A stretch of 64,000 nucleotides of DNA from Lepisosteus oculatus (Eukaryota > Chordata > Actinopteri > Semionotiformes > Lepisosteidae), in contig NC_090696.1 of NCBI RefSeq assembly GCF_040954835.1, positions 72,539,722-72,603,721 on the forward strand, written 5' to 3'. The notes beneath the pieces are model-generated. The model did no database searches and was not told the origin of the DNA. It saw nothing but the letters and a program-made list of their open reading frames with translations. The position numbers were made by a program, and so were the translations under genes. Numbering within the stretch: the first letter of the stretch is position 1; each line of letters starts with the position of its first letter. Of the stretch, positions 47,833-57,799 are shown piece after piece.

Positions 47833-50470
47833 GTAAGTAGACTGGGATACGTATGTATTGTTTTTCCAACTAATTTACAAAAGAAAACAATGGAATTGCT
47901 TGTACTTGTCGTGTTACACACCCCCCCAGTGTTATTCCTTTCTGCTGTTTCAATTATTTGTACTGATTATATGGAAATTTAGTTTGATTATCTCACAGTA
48001 ATGAAGGTCACTTATTTAACATGCTGTTTGCGCATTGATTTTCAATATATGTACTTCTTCTTTTTCCTAGACATTCTGGTATCGAAACAAAATCAGTACT
48101 CAGGAGGACAACTCAGAAATCCATGGGGTATACTAGCTATTCTCTCCTTGAAATCTTAACTTTTTATTTCACATTAAGTAAGATGTTTGGCAACCCTGAT
48201 ACAATATGATAGAATATCTGTCACATCTGCAATTTCATTGAAGACTCCACACTGACTCTCATTTGAAATCGATCACATTCAGCTCAAACTTACGAAGAGG
48301 GAAACGTCTATGATATCCTTCACAGCACAGTGATAACACAACAAATACTGTAAATGGCATGCACACTTTGGGATGTACTGTATGTATTTAAAGAAATACT
48401 TCTAATAATAATTGGTAGTACCAGTATTCATTTCTACAGAATTAGTTTAATGTTATGACAATAAAAGTGTATTATCTAAATGTTTTTTATAGAATTAAAT
48501 CTCACGGAAGTAATAATGTTTTGTGAATTTATGTTGCAAATATCTACCAATACTATTGGAAAAGCTAATACTTTGATTCCTATGTGTCAATTTAGGGCGC
48601 TATTGAGAATGGAGGCACACCAATTGGAACTGATGGGGCATTTGGAGTGACAGCAGGAAAAGGCAGTGATAACAAAGAAGTGGAAAGAAATGACCCAAAA
48701 GTAAATGGGCTTAATGCTGTCCAACCTAGTAATGGTCTAGATGGCATGACTGGTGGAAGTGTAAAAGTTCAACAAAAAAATGTAAATCATGCTGTTGTAA
48801 GTGCCACAAAGAATAATGTGAATGATTTTGGGAACACTATTCTCATTGAAGATTATGAGGTTGGTGATGCAGAGATAAGAGATAAACAGGAACTGCAGAG
48901 TCATGGTGCCAATTATGAATTTGATGATAAAGGACTGCATGGTGATGATCCAATGGCATTCTATGGAATACATGGTGATGATCCAATGGCATTCTATGGA
49001 ATGCAAGGAGATGATCCAAAAGCATCTGATGGAAATAAAAATGAAAATCAAGAAAATGATCATTCCAGTTCCAGTTCCAGCAGTGAGGAGAGTAAAAGCA
49101 GTGACTCCAGTTCCAGCAGTGAAGAAGGCAAAAGCAGTGATTCCAGTTCAAGTTCTAGCAGTGAGGAGGGTAAGGGCAGTGACTCCAGCTCCAGTTCCAG
49201 CAGTGAGGAGGGTAAGGGCAGTGACTCCAGCTCCAGTTCCAGCAGTGAGGAGGGTAAGGGCAGTGACTCCAGCTCCAGTTCCAGCAGTGAGGAGGGTAAG
49301 GGCAGTGACTCCAGCTCCAGTTCCAGCAGTGAGGAGGGTAAGGGCAGTGACTCCAGCTCCAGTTCCAGCAGTGAGGAGGGTAAGGGCAGTGACTCCAGCT
49401 CCAGTTCCAGCAGTGAGGAGGGTAAGGGCAGTGACTCCAGCTCCAGTTCCAGCAGTGAGGAGGGTAAGGGCAGTGACTCCAGCTCCAGTTCCAGCAGTGA
49501 GGAGGGTAAGGGCAGTGACTCCAGCTCTAGTTCCAGCAGTGAGGAGGGTAAGGGCAGTGACTCCAGTTCTAGCAGTGAAGAAGACAAAAGCAGTGATTCC
49601 AGTTCAAGTTCTAGCAGTGAGGAAGGTAAAAGCAGTGACTCCAGCTCCAGTTCTAGCAGTGACTCCAGCTCCAGCTCCAGCAGTGAATCCAGCTCCAGTT
49701 CCAGCAGTGAGGAAGGTAAAAGCAGTGACTCCAGCTCCAGTTCTAGCAGTGACTCCAGCTCCAGTTCTAGCAGTGAGGAAGGTAAAAGCAGTGACTCCAG
49801 TTCTAGCAGTGAATCCAGCTCCAGTTCCAGCAGTGAGGAGGGTAAAAGCAGTAACTCCAGCTCCAGCTCCAGCTCCAGCTCCAGTTCCAGCAGTGAGGAG
49901 GGTAAAAGCAGTGACTCCAGTTCTAGCAGTGACTCCAGCTCCAGCTCCAGCAGTGAATCCAGTTCCAGTTCCAGCAGTGAGGAGGGTAAGGGCAGTGACT
50001 CCAGTTCTAGCAGTGACTCCAGCTCCAGTTCCAGCAGTGAGGAGGGTAAGGGCAGTGACTCCAGCTCTAGTTCCAGCAGTGAGGAGGGTAAGGGCAGTGA
50101 CTCCAGCTCCAGTTCTAGCAGTGAGGAGGGTAAGGGCAGTGACTCCAGCTCTAGTTCCAGCAGTGAGGAGGGTAAGGGCAGTGACTCCAGCTCCAGTTCC
50201 AGCAGTGAGGAGAGTAAAGGCAGTGACTCCAGCTCCAGTTCCAGCAGTGAGGAGGGTGAAGAGAATGCTGAGCCAGATAATGGTACTAATGAACCAAGTA
50301 TTTCAGAGTCTACCAATGATGTGGGCACTCAGAGTGTTCCTGTTACAGACAAACAAAACACTAAAAAGGTGATCAAGCCTCGTAAACAAGTTATCCAAAG
50401 AAAACAACACAGCGTTGAAGACGATGACAATAGTAATGGCAGCGACGATACAAGTGACCAGAGTAGCTGA
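47779..50470 (+). CDS. dsppl1: DSPP-like acidic SCPP protein with triplicated tolloid cleavage motif
   Basis: Exons 47779-47832, 48071-48127 and 48596-50470 are all phase 0 and join to 661 residues. Residues 1-18 are the signal peptide MKIFISITFLLAVASAVP. Residues 19-37 (TFWYRNKISTQEDNSEIHG) carry an S-x-E-like acidic exon 3. The large exon has an N-terminal Asn/Gly-rich part, then YEFDDKG and three tandem sites (LHGDDP, IHGDDP, MQGDDP; cuts predicted after residues 153, 164 and 175). These match the BMP1/tolloid site that separates DSP from DPP in DSPP and splits DMP1. Residues 194 to about 590 are a Ser/Asp/Glu/Gly/Lys repeat analogous to phosphophoryn, dense in S-x-E kinase sites. The tail is basic (KKVIKPRKQVIQRKQ) then acidic. 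No RGD is seen. The gene is head to head with SPARCL1, the position of DSPP in tetrapods. The symbol follows my memory of a DSPP-like gene named in gar; strict orthology with DSPP is not proven. Probably secreted by odontoblasts or bone cells to control mineral growth (family inference). Confidence 0.88.
48071..48127 (+). CDS. dsppl1: DSPP-like exon 3
   Basis: 57 nt, phase 0, after acceptor tttttcctag, with donor gtatac. It encodes 19 residues ending NSEIHG. Confidence 0.75.
48596..50470 (+). CDS. dsppl1: DSPP-like exon 4: large acidic exon and stop
   Basis: Starts GAIENGGTPIGTDG after acceptor caatttag, in phase with exon 3, and ends SDDTSDQSS then TGA. 624 codons. A single huge last exon holding almost the whole protein is typical of acidic SCPP genes (DSPP, DMP1). 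Confidence 0.88.
   Translation, partial: GAIENGGTPIGTDGAFGVTAGKGSDNKEVERNDPKVNGLNAVQPSNGLDGMTGGSVKVQQKNVNHAVVSATKNNVNDFGNTILIEDYEVGDAEIRDKQELQSHGANYEFDDKGLHGDDPMAFYGIHGDDPMAFYGMQGDDPKASDGNKNENQENDHSSSSSSSEESKSSDSSSSSEEGKSSDSSSSSSSEEGKGSDSSSSSSSEEGKGSDSSSSSSSEEGKGSDSSSSSSSEEGKGSDSSSSSSSEEGKGSDSSSSSSSEEGKGSDSSSSSSSEEGKGSDSSSSSSSEEGKGSDSSSSSSSEEGKGSDSSSSSSSEEGKGSDSSSSSEEDKSSDSSSSSSSEEGKSSDSSSSSSSDSSSSSSSESSSSSSSEEGKSSDSSSSSSSDSSSSSSSEEGKSSDSSSSSESSSSSSSEEGKSSNSSSSSSSSSSSSSEEGKSSDSSSSSDSSSSSSSESSSSSSSEEGKGSDSSSSSDSSSSSSSEEGKGSDSSSSSSSEEGKGSDSSSSSSSEEGKGSDSSSSSSSEEGKGSDSSSSSSSEESKGSDSSSSSSSEEGEENAEPDNGTNEPSISESTNDVGTQSVPVTDKQNTKKVIKPRKQVIQRKQHSVEDDDNSNGSDDTSDQSS
49064..50260 (+). repeat. Coding tandem repeat: 42-nt / 14-residue Ser-rich units
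   Basis: Basic unit SSSSSSSEEGKGSD. Ten EEGKGSD units follow each other at an exact 42-nt period from about 49168 to 49546. A central part (49560-49980) has irregular units with extra SD or SE inserts, and a second regular block follows to 50260. All repeats keep the reading frame, which also opens the other frames. Confidence 0.92.
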
Positions 50471-51005
50471 GGAAGAAAGTAAATCAAAAAAAGGATATAC
50501 TGTTCTAATTTATCTGTGACACAAAATCCTGTCCAGAATGGTATATACACATTATATAAACATGTTATGGGATGTTAAGGAAAGCATAGAAGAAAAAATA
50601 TATTTTGTTTTAAAAATCATTGAAAATGAAAAACATAGATATATTTCCCTGTAGTACAAATGCTTGAAACTAAATATAAAAAGTGTTCCAATATGATGTA
50701 CTAATGCTCCAAAACATGACTAGAGTATTTACAAGGTTAAAGTTTTCTGAGGTAGCTAAAGAGATATAAAAAAAGAAACATTGGTACTTAATTCTCAACA
50801 AATGGACTTGTAAACAAAAATACAAAGTTAAAAGAAACTAACTTACAACTGTCAAAACTGCAGTAACTTCAAACTTCACCATGACTGTTATGGAAACTTC
50901 TTGAAGTAAATGTGTAATGATGCAGATTATGTGATAACTCAAAATGTGTTCTATGTAAAAAGCACTCTAAAGTTATTTCTAATAAAGATCTAAGTTGCTG
51001 AATAT
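50471..51005 (+). other. dsppl1: 3' UTR of the DSPP-like gene
   Basis: About 530 nt from the stop codon to just past the poly(A) signal AATAAA at 50981-50986, followed by a GT-containing stretch (ttggtgttt). Confidence 0.7.
50981..50986 (+). terminator. dsppl1: Poly(A) signal of the DSPP-like gene
   Basis: AATAAA, the first canonical signal downstream of the stop codon on this strand. Confidence 0.7.
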
Positions 51006-51884
51006 AACATTGGTGTTTACATCTTACAGACTAGACCATTCGTACTAGAATCTTCCTGCTGCCAATATTGCAAACAGTAAACAGTAGCCACTTATAATCA
51101 TATTAAGTCTTTAAAATCTATAGTTATACAGAAAATTCCCTGCTAAATAATACACATCCCACTGAAAGTATTACATTTTGTAAGAACGACTGGGAGAAAC
51201 CTATAGTAGAAATGTATGTTGGTCATAGACTTTTCAAACTTTTCTGACTTGTGTGCTAAAGGCACAGGTAATGGAGGAAATGTCACAACTTTAGCTCTAA
51301 CAGTCATGCTGAGCACAAAAACTACATGTCCCAGAATCCACCACTGTAGCGACACATCAAAAACAGTACAATGCAGAATTAGATGATAACTTTCTCTGGC
51401 ATAATGAGCATGTACTGTTAAAAAATTCATGGTATGCATGTTTAACTGTCAATGTCAAAATCCAAATGAAGAGGAACGTTTTTAGTTGAGGCCCAGTTTA
51501 TCTGCAGGTTCACTAAGTCTGAACTGGGAGAAGTTAATAAATTGCTACAACTAGACCAATAATGAGCTAATTGAAAGTTTTAATGAAACTTACAGTCACA
51601 CCTGCCTTCAAGAAAGAGTTGGACCACCAAGATTTATCACAATATTTGCTCTCATCCACTATTAAAAATCCACTTATTCCTGACAACAGTTACCAATATT
51701 AGCAAAAGGCATTTCATGTTGTGAAAAAAAAACAAAAAATTGAATAAAAATGATGTTAAAGCGAAGCAAAAATTAACTTTTTTTCAAGAATAAAATATGT
51801 GCATTTACAACTCAGACCACAACAGAATGTGAAGATTTATTTTCTCTGACCATTTGACCAGGTTTGATGCTTCTATGTCCCATC

Positions 51885-52730
51885 TCTCATACTGTAGCTA
51901 TAAAAGATGGCGGCCAAGGTCAGATGTTACTCTTACATCAGGACTCATCAGTGCCAAAGCTGTTACCGAACTTTGCAGTTCACCTGCTCTTCAACCCCCT
52001 AAAACACACCTCCTGTGTATTTCCCCTTCGTCATCTCTCTACTTCGTCTCCACTCCACTGCAAAGGTCCCATGTCCCAGTTAGGCCACTGGGCCCTGCTT
52101 AATCAGGCTGCAAGTCCCAGACTGTTCTCTGAACTGGGCCCCCCGTGGTGGAATGACCAGTGCTGGGGGCGGTGGCGTAACATGGGGGCGTGTTCAGTGT
52201 GGAGGCGGAGCCCTTGATTAAGGGCGATGCATTGCCTTAGCAACCACAGCTGTCAAGGCTAATTAAGGACAGGCCGCAGCTGTGGGGGCCCTTTAAGACA
52301 CACTGAACACCTTCCCGTAGGGACGAGCAGGCCCCCGCAAGGGGAGAGGCTTCCAGCGACAGTCCCAGAGGGGACTGGGGAAAGAGCGCCGGAGACGTAT
52401 TTTGCTTCTTTTTATTTTCTTTTTTTTTTTCCTCCTGTCCCTCCATGTATCCTCACCAGGGCAGGTTGAGTTTTCTTTCTTTTTTTTTTTTTTTGGCCTT
52501 GCTCCTTTTCTTCCAGTCTGGACCCCGCTAAATAGGGACAGTCCAGACTGCATTCGGCTGTACCCAACCGGTTTCTTTTTTTCCAGACTGGACATCGTTA
52601 GATAGGGATAGTCCAGTCTGGATGCCACTGTGCAAAGCGGTGTGCTTTCTTTCTTTTTCTGTTTTTTCGGGGGGGTTTCCTAGCCTCACACTGATCCGCC
52701 CCCTCAAACGAGGCGTCAACCTTTAACAGT
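51885..52730 (+). other. GC-rich block: possible retroelement leader or orphan promoter
   Basis: Abrupt rise in GC and CpG relative to flanks. It starts with ctataaaagatggcggcc (a TATA box fused to a YY1-type AAGATGGCGGC site), passes through C- and G-rich sequence and long T tracts, and carries two tandem stem-loops of about 70 bp each (52513-52551 and 52583-52621). No long coding frame. YY1 sites at the start position are typical of some retrotransposon leaders and of housekeeping promoters; I cannot tell which applies. Confidence 0.35.
52513..52621 (+). repeat. Two tandem stem-loops
   Basis: Stem 1 is CAGTCTGGAC/GTCCAGACTG (52514-52523 and 52541-52550). Stem 2 is CAGACTGGAC/GTCCAGTCTG (52584-52593 and 52611-52620). 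The units are offset by 70 nt and the loops are similar (ctaaatagggaca and ttagatagggata). Confidence 0.75.
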
Positions 52731-53555
52731 GTTCAGTTTGGCTCCTCCCACTCTCACATTGTTACAGAACTCACTCACCATCTTCCAGAAGGAACAGAAA
52801 GCCCCTTTCTTTAAGGTATTCCTAACCTCAGAGACCTGTGACTAATACTCACTTACTTTCCCTTACTATACTCTTATGTCGCTGCTTTTTTTGTCTGTCT
52901 AGCACTACCACCTACTGTAATTAACATTGCGCTTACTGTTGTCTGTGGTTTTATCGTTGTTCTATGCTAATATTATAAATAAACAGATGGAGTGAAGCAT
53001 CAGCCAAATGATAAAATGTTTAATATAAATGACAGAAAAGTATTGCTATTGTCTGTGTACTTAAAGTGCACTTACAATGGTTCAACTGGAGTCAATTAAT
53101 TGAGCATTTCTCAAGTTAGCTGTTAAATTTCACTCCATAACATACATAGCAATTGGACCAACAATGAAGATCAATGATCTTTTCAATGAGAGAAGCACAG
53201 ATTAGGAGAACATTTCAAAGACCCTGATCTTCATTAAAAAGTGGAATTCACATTATACCACCTCGATACTATCTATATACACTAGACATTAAGTATATCA
53301 GGCTCTCCTACCCAACAGAGAAGCTGGTTGAGCAGAAACTGTTTAGAATGCCATTGTGAAGCCTGTAGCTTTTTTGTAGCTTCATTCATTTATTTACACA
53401 TCCTTATTTATTACAATTGTGCCCTAGAAAATTATGCTGATTTGTAACAGCTGACTGAAACAACAAAACACCAACAACAAGGAATGCAATTTTTATAAAC
53501 CATTTTTAGAAAGTTTTATTGAGGTTCAACATATTTTAGATTTTGATCCATTTCA

Positions 53556-53785
53556 CTATTGGTACTGTATGTCAATGACATTAAAGCGTCCTTTTGCTTG
53601 GAATTGCTGAAATAAAGCGTGTCTGATGACTAACTGTTTTACGACCCAATAACGTTTATGGGGAACAAAACTGGATCCATTTCTCCAGCCAGCTTCACTC
53701 AGATCTGCGTCATCGGGGACGTTGTTTTCACCGGTCCAGGAGTATACAGGCAAGACGTTGCAGATGGATGTGAAAATAAAGAACG
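53556..53785 (-). CDS. Unidentified open frame with a nearby poly(A) signal
   Basis: The minus-strand frame reads on through VYSWTGENNVPDDADLSEAG and ends NVIDIQYQ. It contains several CpGs and looks more protein-like than other small frames nearby. AATAAA on the minus strand lies at about 53513-53518, roughly 40 nt past the stop. I do not recognise the family. No in-frame upstream ATG or convincing acceptor was found, so it may be a terminal exon, a retrogene fragment or chance. Confidence 0.25.
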
Positions 53786-55607
53786 GTCACAAAAGAGCAA
53801 TTTGTCTCATCTAGTTTTTTGGTAGCTTTGGATGCACAGTATTAAAAACTCCTAAACATTTCAATGATGTAATTTGATGTGATTTTGTAATACTCCTTAT
53901 TGAGACACACAAGTATGTGTAAAGCATGTACAGTACCTGTAAATGCAATATTCTATATATGTGTGGAGTGGCCATACTAAACCTTTCCACTAGGAGGTGC
54001 CCAATAAGCACTTTTACAACCATTGATGATATGCATTACTTAAATACTTTAAACAAAACAGAGGAAAAGGTTAAGAAGTGTCGCAATAATGATTCTGCTG
54101 CGGTCCTATGAGTAAATTCAGCAAAATCTCTAGACGAGGAAACAAGTAGTTTGTTTTGTTGGCTAACAAATACGACTTTTTCTCACTAATGGGAAACAAG
54201 TCAAATACAGGTAGTTGTCATTATATACAGTAGATACGTTCCTGAACGATACAAATTTCCCATGAGAATATATGTAAAAGGACGGAACATTGTATGGACC
54301 ACTCCCAGCTAGAGGGATGAACTCTCAAAAAACAATAACACATATTTATGCATGTAAAGAGTTTCACATGGTTGTACTAAAAGTCATTTTAAATGAAATG
54401 TTTGTTAATATTTTTCAATTTTCAAGTTAAAAGTGAAGGGAAAACTGTTGTTAGTGGTGAGTGATGAACAGTCTGGAAAATGCAGGAGGCATGTGCCCAC
54501 TGACACATCCGGACTGAACAACCACCTTCTGATGTCTGATGTCATTTATTTAAAAGTCTTGTAAGTAACATTACAAAATCATGTGTGCAGTATTTAGGTT
54601 TTTATCTTATTTTCTTTTAGTTGTACTTATTGAATGTTAAGGTTGATTTTTTTTAATGAATCAAAGTTATTGTTTCATTTACAGATTAATTGAAATTGAA
54701 TTTCTTTTTTTAGATTTTTGAACGTAGTAGATTAACGGAATTTTTTCTACTTTCTTTTATTTTGTCTAACATTTTATACTATATAAACATAAGGTATAGG
54801 CCAACACTTTATTTCATTGCTTGATTTGGCACTAATGAGATGAAGAGACTCAAAGGGACTCAAATTGGTGAAACAATTCCAGAGTTGAATAAATGCTCTG
54901 ACCCTTCTAAGCTTTCAGGATGCTGTGCTTGCTGTCAACAACCATGGGCTCCTCTAAGCAGCTGACTGAGGACTTGAAAATAAAGATAATGGAATTTCCA
55001 CTGTCAGAAACATCATTAAGAAATGGAAGGTAAGGGAGACTGTTGAGGTCAAGGAAAGATCTGGAAGACCCAGAAAAACATCTGATAGACCTGCTCGTAA
55101 ACTGGTGAGATATGCAAAGCACAACCCACATATCACTGCAAAGGACCTGCACAAAGGCATAGCTCACTCGGAGTAGTGGTCCACAGGTCCACAGTACGGT
55201 GCTGCATACACAAAAATGAAGTGCATGGAAGAGCTGTTAGAAGGAAACCTCTCTTGCGATCTCATCACAAAAGGCAGCTTCACAAAAAATGAACTTTTTG
55301 GCCACAACCACAAAAGACACACTTCTGTGGCAGCCAGTGGTACAGAAAATATTGTGCAGGTGGAAGGAAGAATGGATTCAACTAATTATCAACAAATCCT
55401 AGAAAGTAATGTCCCTGAATCAGTGAAGTAGTTGAAGCTGAAAAGAGATTTGATATTTCAGCAAGACAATGGTCCAAAAAATACTTCAAAATCAACCATG
55501 AAGTTCTTGCAGGAATTAAAGACTAAGGGTTTGGAATGGCCTTCACAGTCCCCAGATGTGAAGATCATTGAAAAGCTGTGTGGAGATCTCAAACATGCAG
55601 TTCACCG

Positions 55608-56051
55608 GTAATTGTAATAGGCTGGGTAAATTAGTGAATAATAAGTGGCAAAAGAATCTGGAATAATCAAATCAACATAAGTATCCTTTACAAACAGGGT
55701 GACTAAGAAAGCCAAAAGCATCAGGGAGTGTGTGTCTCACCCCCTCCATTGTGAATTCACACTTCTCCCATCTGGAAGATGCCTCTGTGCCCCCAGGTGT
55801 AAAACCAACAGACTCAGGAAATCTTTCATTCCCACTGCAATTACACTCTTAAACAATACAAAGTAACTACCTTGTCTCTTGTTTCTTATCTCCTGTAACA
55901 CTACTGTATTCTCTTCCCTTTTGGTGATGTTTATTTGTCATTGTGTTGTGTTTGACTGTACCATTAAACGAATTTCCCCTCGGGAATAATAATAAATTAT
56001 TATACAATAAAACTCGGCTCAGCTCGACTCAACTCGACTCGAATCAAATCG
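55608..56051 (+). mobile_element. L2-like LINE 3' end inserted in the Tc1 relic
   Basis: Encodes a typical reverse-transcriptase-element C-terminus (HPLHCEFTLLPSGRCLCAPR, then SFIPTAITLLN and stop) followed by the common tail motif gaatttcccctcggga. It separates two parts of the Tc1 transposase whose flanking bases rejoin in frame. Confidence 0.65.
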
Positions 56052-56053
56052 AA
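56012..56053 (+). repeat. Pentanucleotide microsatellite
   Basis: Degenerate ctcga/ctcaa units at the tail of the LINE insertion. Confidence 0.6.
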
Positions 56054-57619
56054 GACCTAAGAATATTTCTGAGCTAGAAGAGTTCTGCAAGGAAGAGTGA
56101 AATGATCATTCCTAAAGCAAGCAGAAAAAGACTCTTAGCTGGCTACAAGAAACGTTTGGAAGCTATGATTTCTGCCAAAGATGGTGTTGCTAAGTACTGA
56201 CTGACCCAAGCTTTTGCACATGCCACATTAACTGTTTTATTGTTTTCAGTCTGTTAAATTCAGCAAATTAATAGCGATTGTGCATGAAATAGTGCAGAAA
56301 TATGTCATGTTTATGTTTGTACCCTGTAGAGGTTGTATTAATTTCTTTTCACTTAGAGATTCGGTGAAACATGCAATTTGACCAGGGGTGCCTAAACTTT
56401 TGGATACAACTGTACAGTATATCATTTTGATGCATGTTACATCCAAAGCATTTAAATAATCAAGGACATATTATACAGTGTTACTGTTAATAGGGTTTAC
56501 AAATATGTGAGTGAAGATCTTGAACAAAAAAACAGACTGTGCTTTTGGATCACAAGAGTTACACATCTACAGGCCATTCTGCATGTAGATTTCAGATGTC
56601 AAGTTGCAGAGAGATGTCAAACATTAACTTACATAAATCAGTTATGTAATTTGTGGTCCAGTATTGCCATTCAGAGCTCAGGTGAAACCTAAAGAATACA
56701 ATGTCTTTGGTCAAAATGAACCAGTCTCTGTCCATTCATTTTGAGTCCACTTGAACTGGCTAGGTCCTCAGAACGTTAAATAAGAAGGACCAGATTCTTT
56801 ACGTGATTCTACCTTTTTCATGAGGATTACAAAACATTCCCAGGCCAGTCAAGGGTTATAGTCTCTAGGGTTTCCTTCAAGGTCTCTGCCAAAGGAGATG
56901 TTCTCAGTGGAGCTACAGTGGAAACCTTCCAAAGAGACATCTCTACTAGGGACACAACTGGATCTTCTTGATTTTCTCAAGGGATAGCGTCTCTTCAGAG
57001 CTCTACCACAAGTTAGTCCCTGTGAAGAAATCACTTTTCACCCTTTTATAACCATGATGGTCTTCTGGTCAGTACCCAAATTCAGACAATTAACCATGCA
57101 CACTTTCAATAATGTTCCATTACACATGAGGTTTTTATCAGATTGTTGAGTGACAACTTATCTGAGCTGAGCTGTTAAAAGCACATTATTTGAATGATGT
57201 AATAAAACTCCAGTGCAAATGTCTTGCACTTTTTTGTACAGTTTGTTTTACTACTCATGTCCAGATTGTTTTTAAATTGTGACTGGTAGAGTCTGTCACA
57301 TCATTAACACTTAATAAATTGCAGAGCAGCAATGAAAATGCAACGACCTCCTCCGAAATGACATATTCTTCATGCAATAAATCCTCAGATCACTGATGCA
57401 AATCTGAATTAAAATAAATGCTTAGAGAACGTTTTTGTGAGTCAGAAAAGTTTCTTTTCTCACTGGCTTTTTCTGAACTAGTATACACTAGGCAACTAGT
57501 GTATAAAAAACACAACAGTGCAGACTACATTTCATAGAATGTCAGAATGTCTGTGCGCTGTGCATATACCAGTCCTATAAACCAAACATATTAATGAATT
57601 ATACAGTAATACACACAAA

Positions 57620-57780
57620 AAAGCTTATGAAAGAGGAGGCCATTTGCCCCATTTAATCCATTTGGCTGTTAGTAACCGATTGATCTCAACATTTCATCCA
57701 GCCATTTCATAAAAGAAGTCAGATTATCGGCTTCAAAAGCATGGCTGGATAGTTTGTCAGGTCACTGATCACATTGGAGC
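57620..57780 (+). repeat. Interspersed repeat fragment ('gaggccatttgcccc' family)
   Basis: Contains gaggaggccatttgcccc, tggctgttagtaaccgattg and tcatccagccatttc, the same family as 4441 and 11690. Confidence 0.5.
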
Positions 57781-57799
57781 TCTATTTTTAAGCTAATAA

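Larger units (their letters stand above)
54800..56415 (+). mobile_element. Tc1-like DNA transposon relic
   Basis: Decayed transposase on the plus strand: VRETVEVKERSGRPRKTSDR (linker after the DNA-binding domain), the catalytic-domain segment QQDNGPKNTSKS, then WPSQSPDVKIIEKL. After an insertion it resumes with ISELEEFCKEE and ends near YKKRLEAMISAKDG. A 3' terminal repeat, aggggtgcctaaacttttgg, lies at about 56383-56414. Stops and frameshifts make it inactive; the 5' terminal repeat was not found. Confidence 0.8.

Noticed and set aside
49060-50328. Long minus-strand frame (422 codons, Leu/Glu/Ser repeats)
   Set aside because: Antisense shadow of the same repeat, with no splice or start context.
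48903-50372. Long plus-strand frame (489 codons, Val/Pro/Ala/Arg repeats)
   Set aside because: It is the +1 shadow of the DSPP-like repeat; a 42-nt period keeps all frames open.
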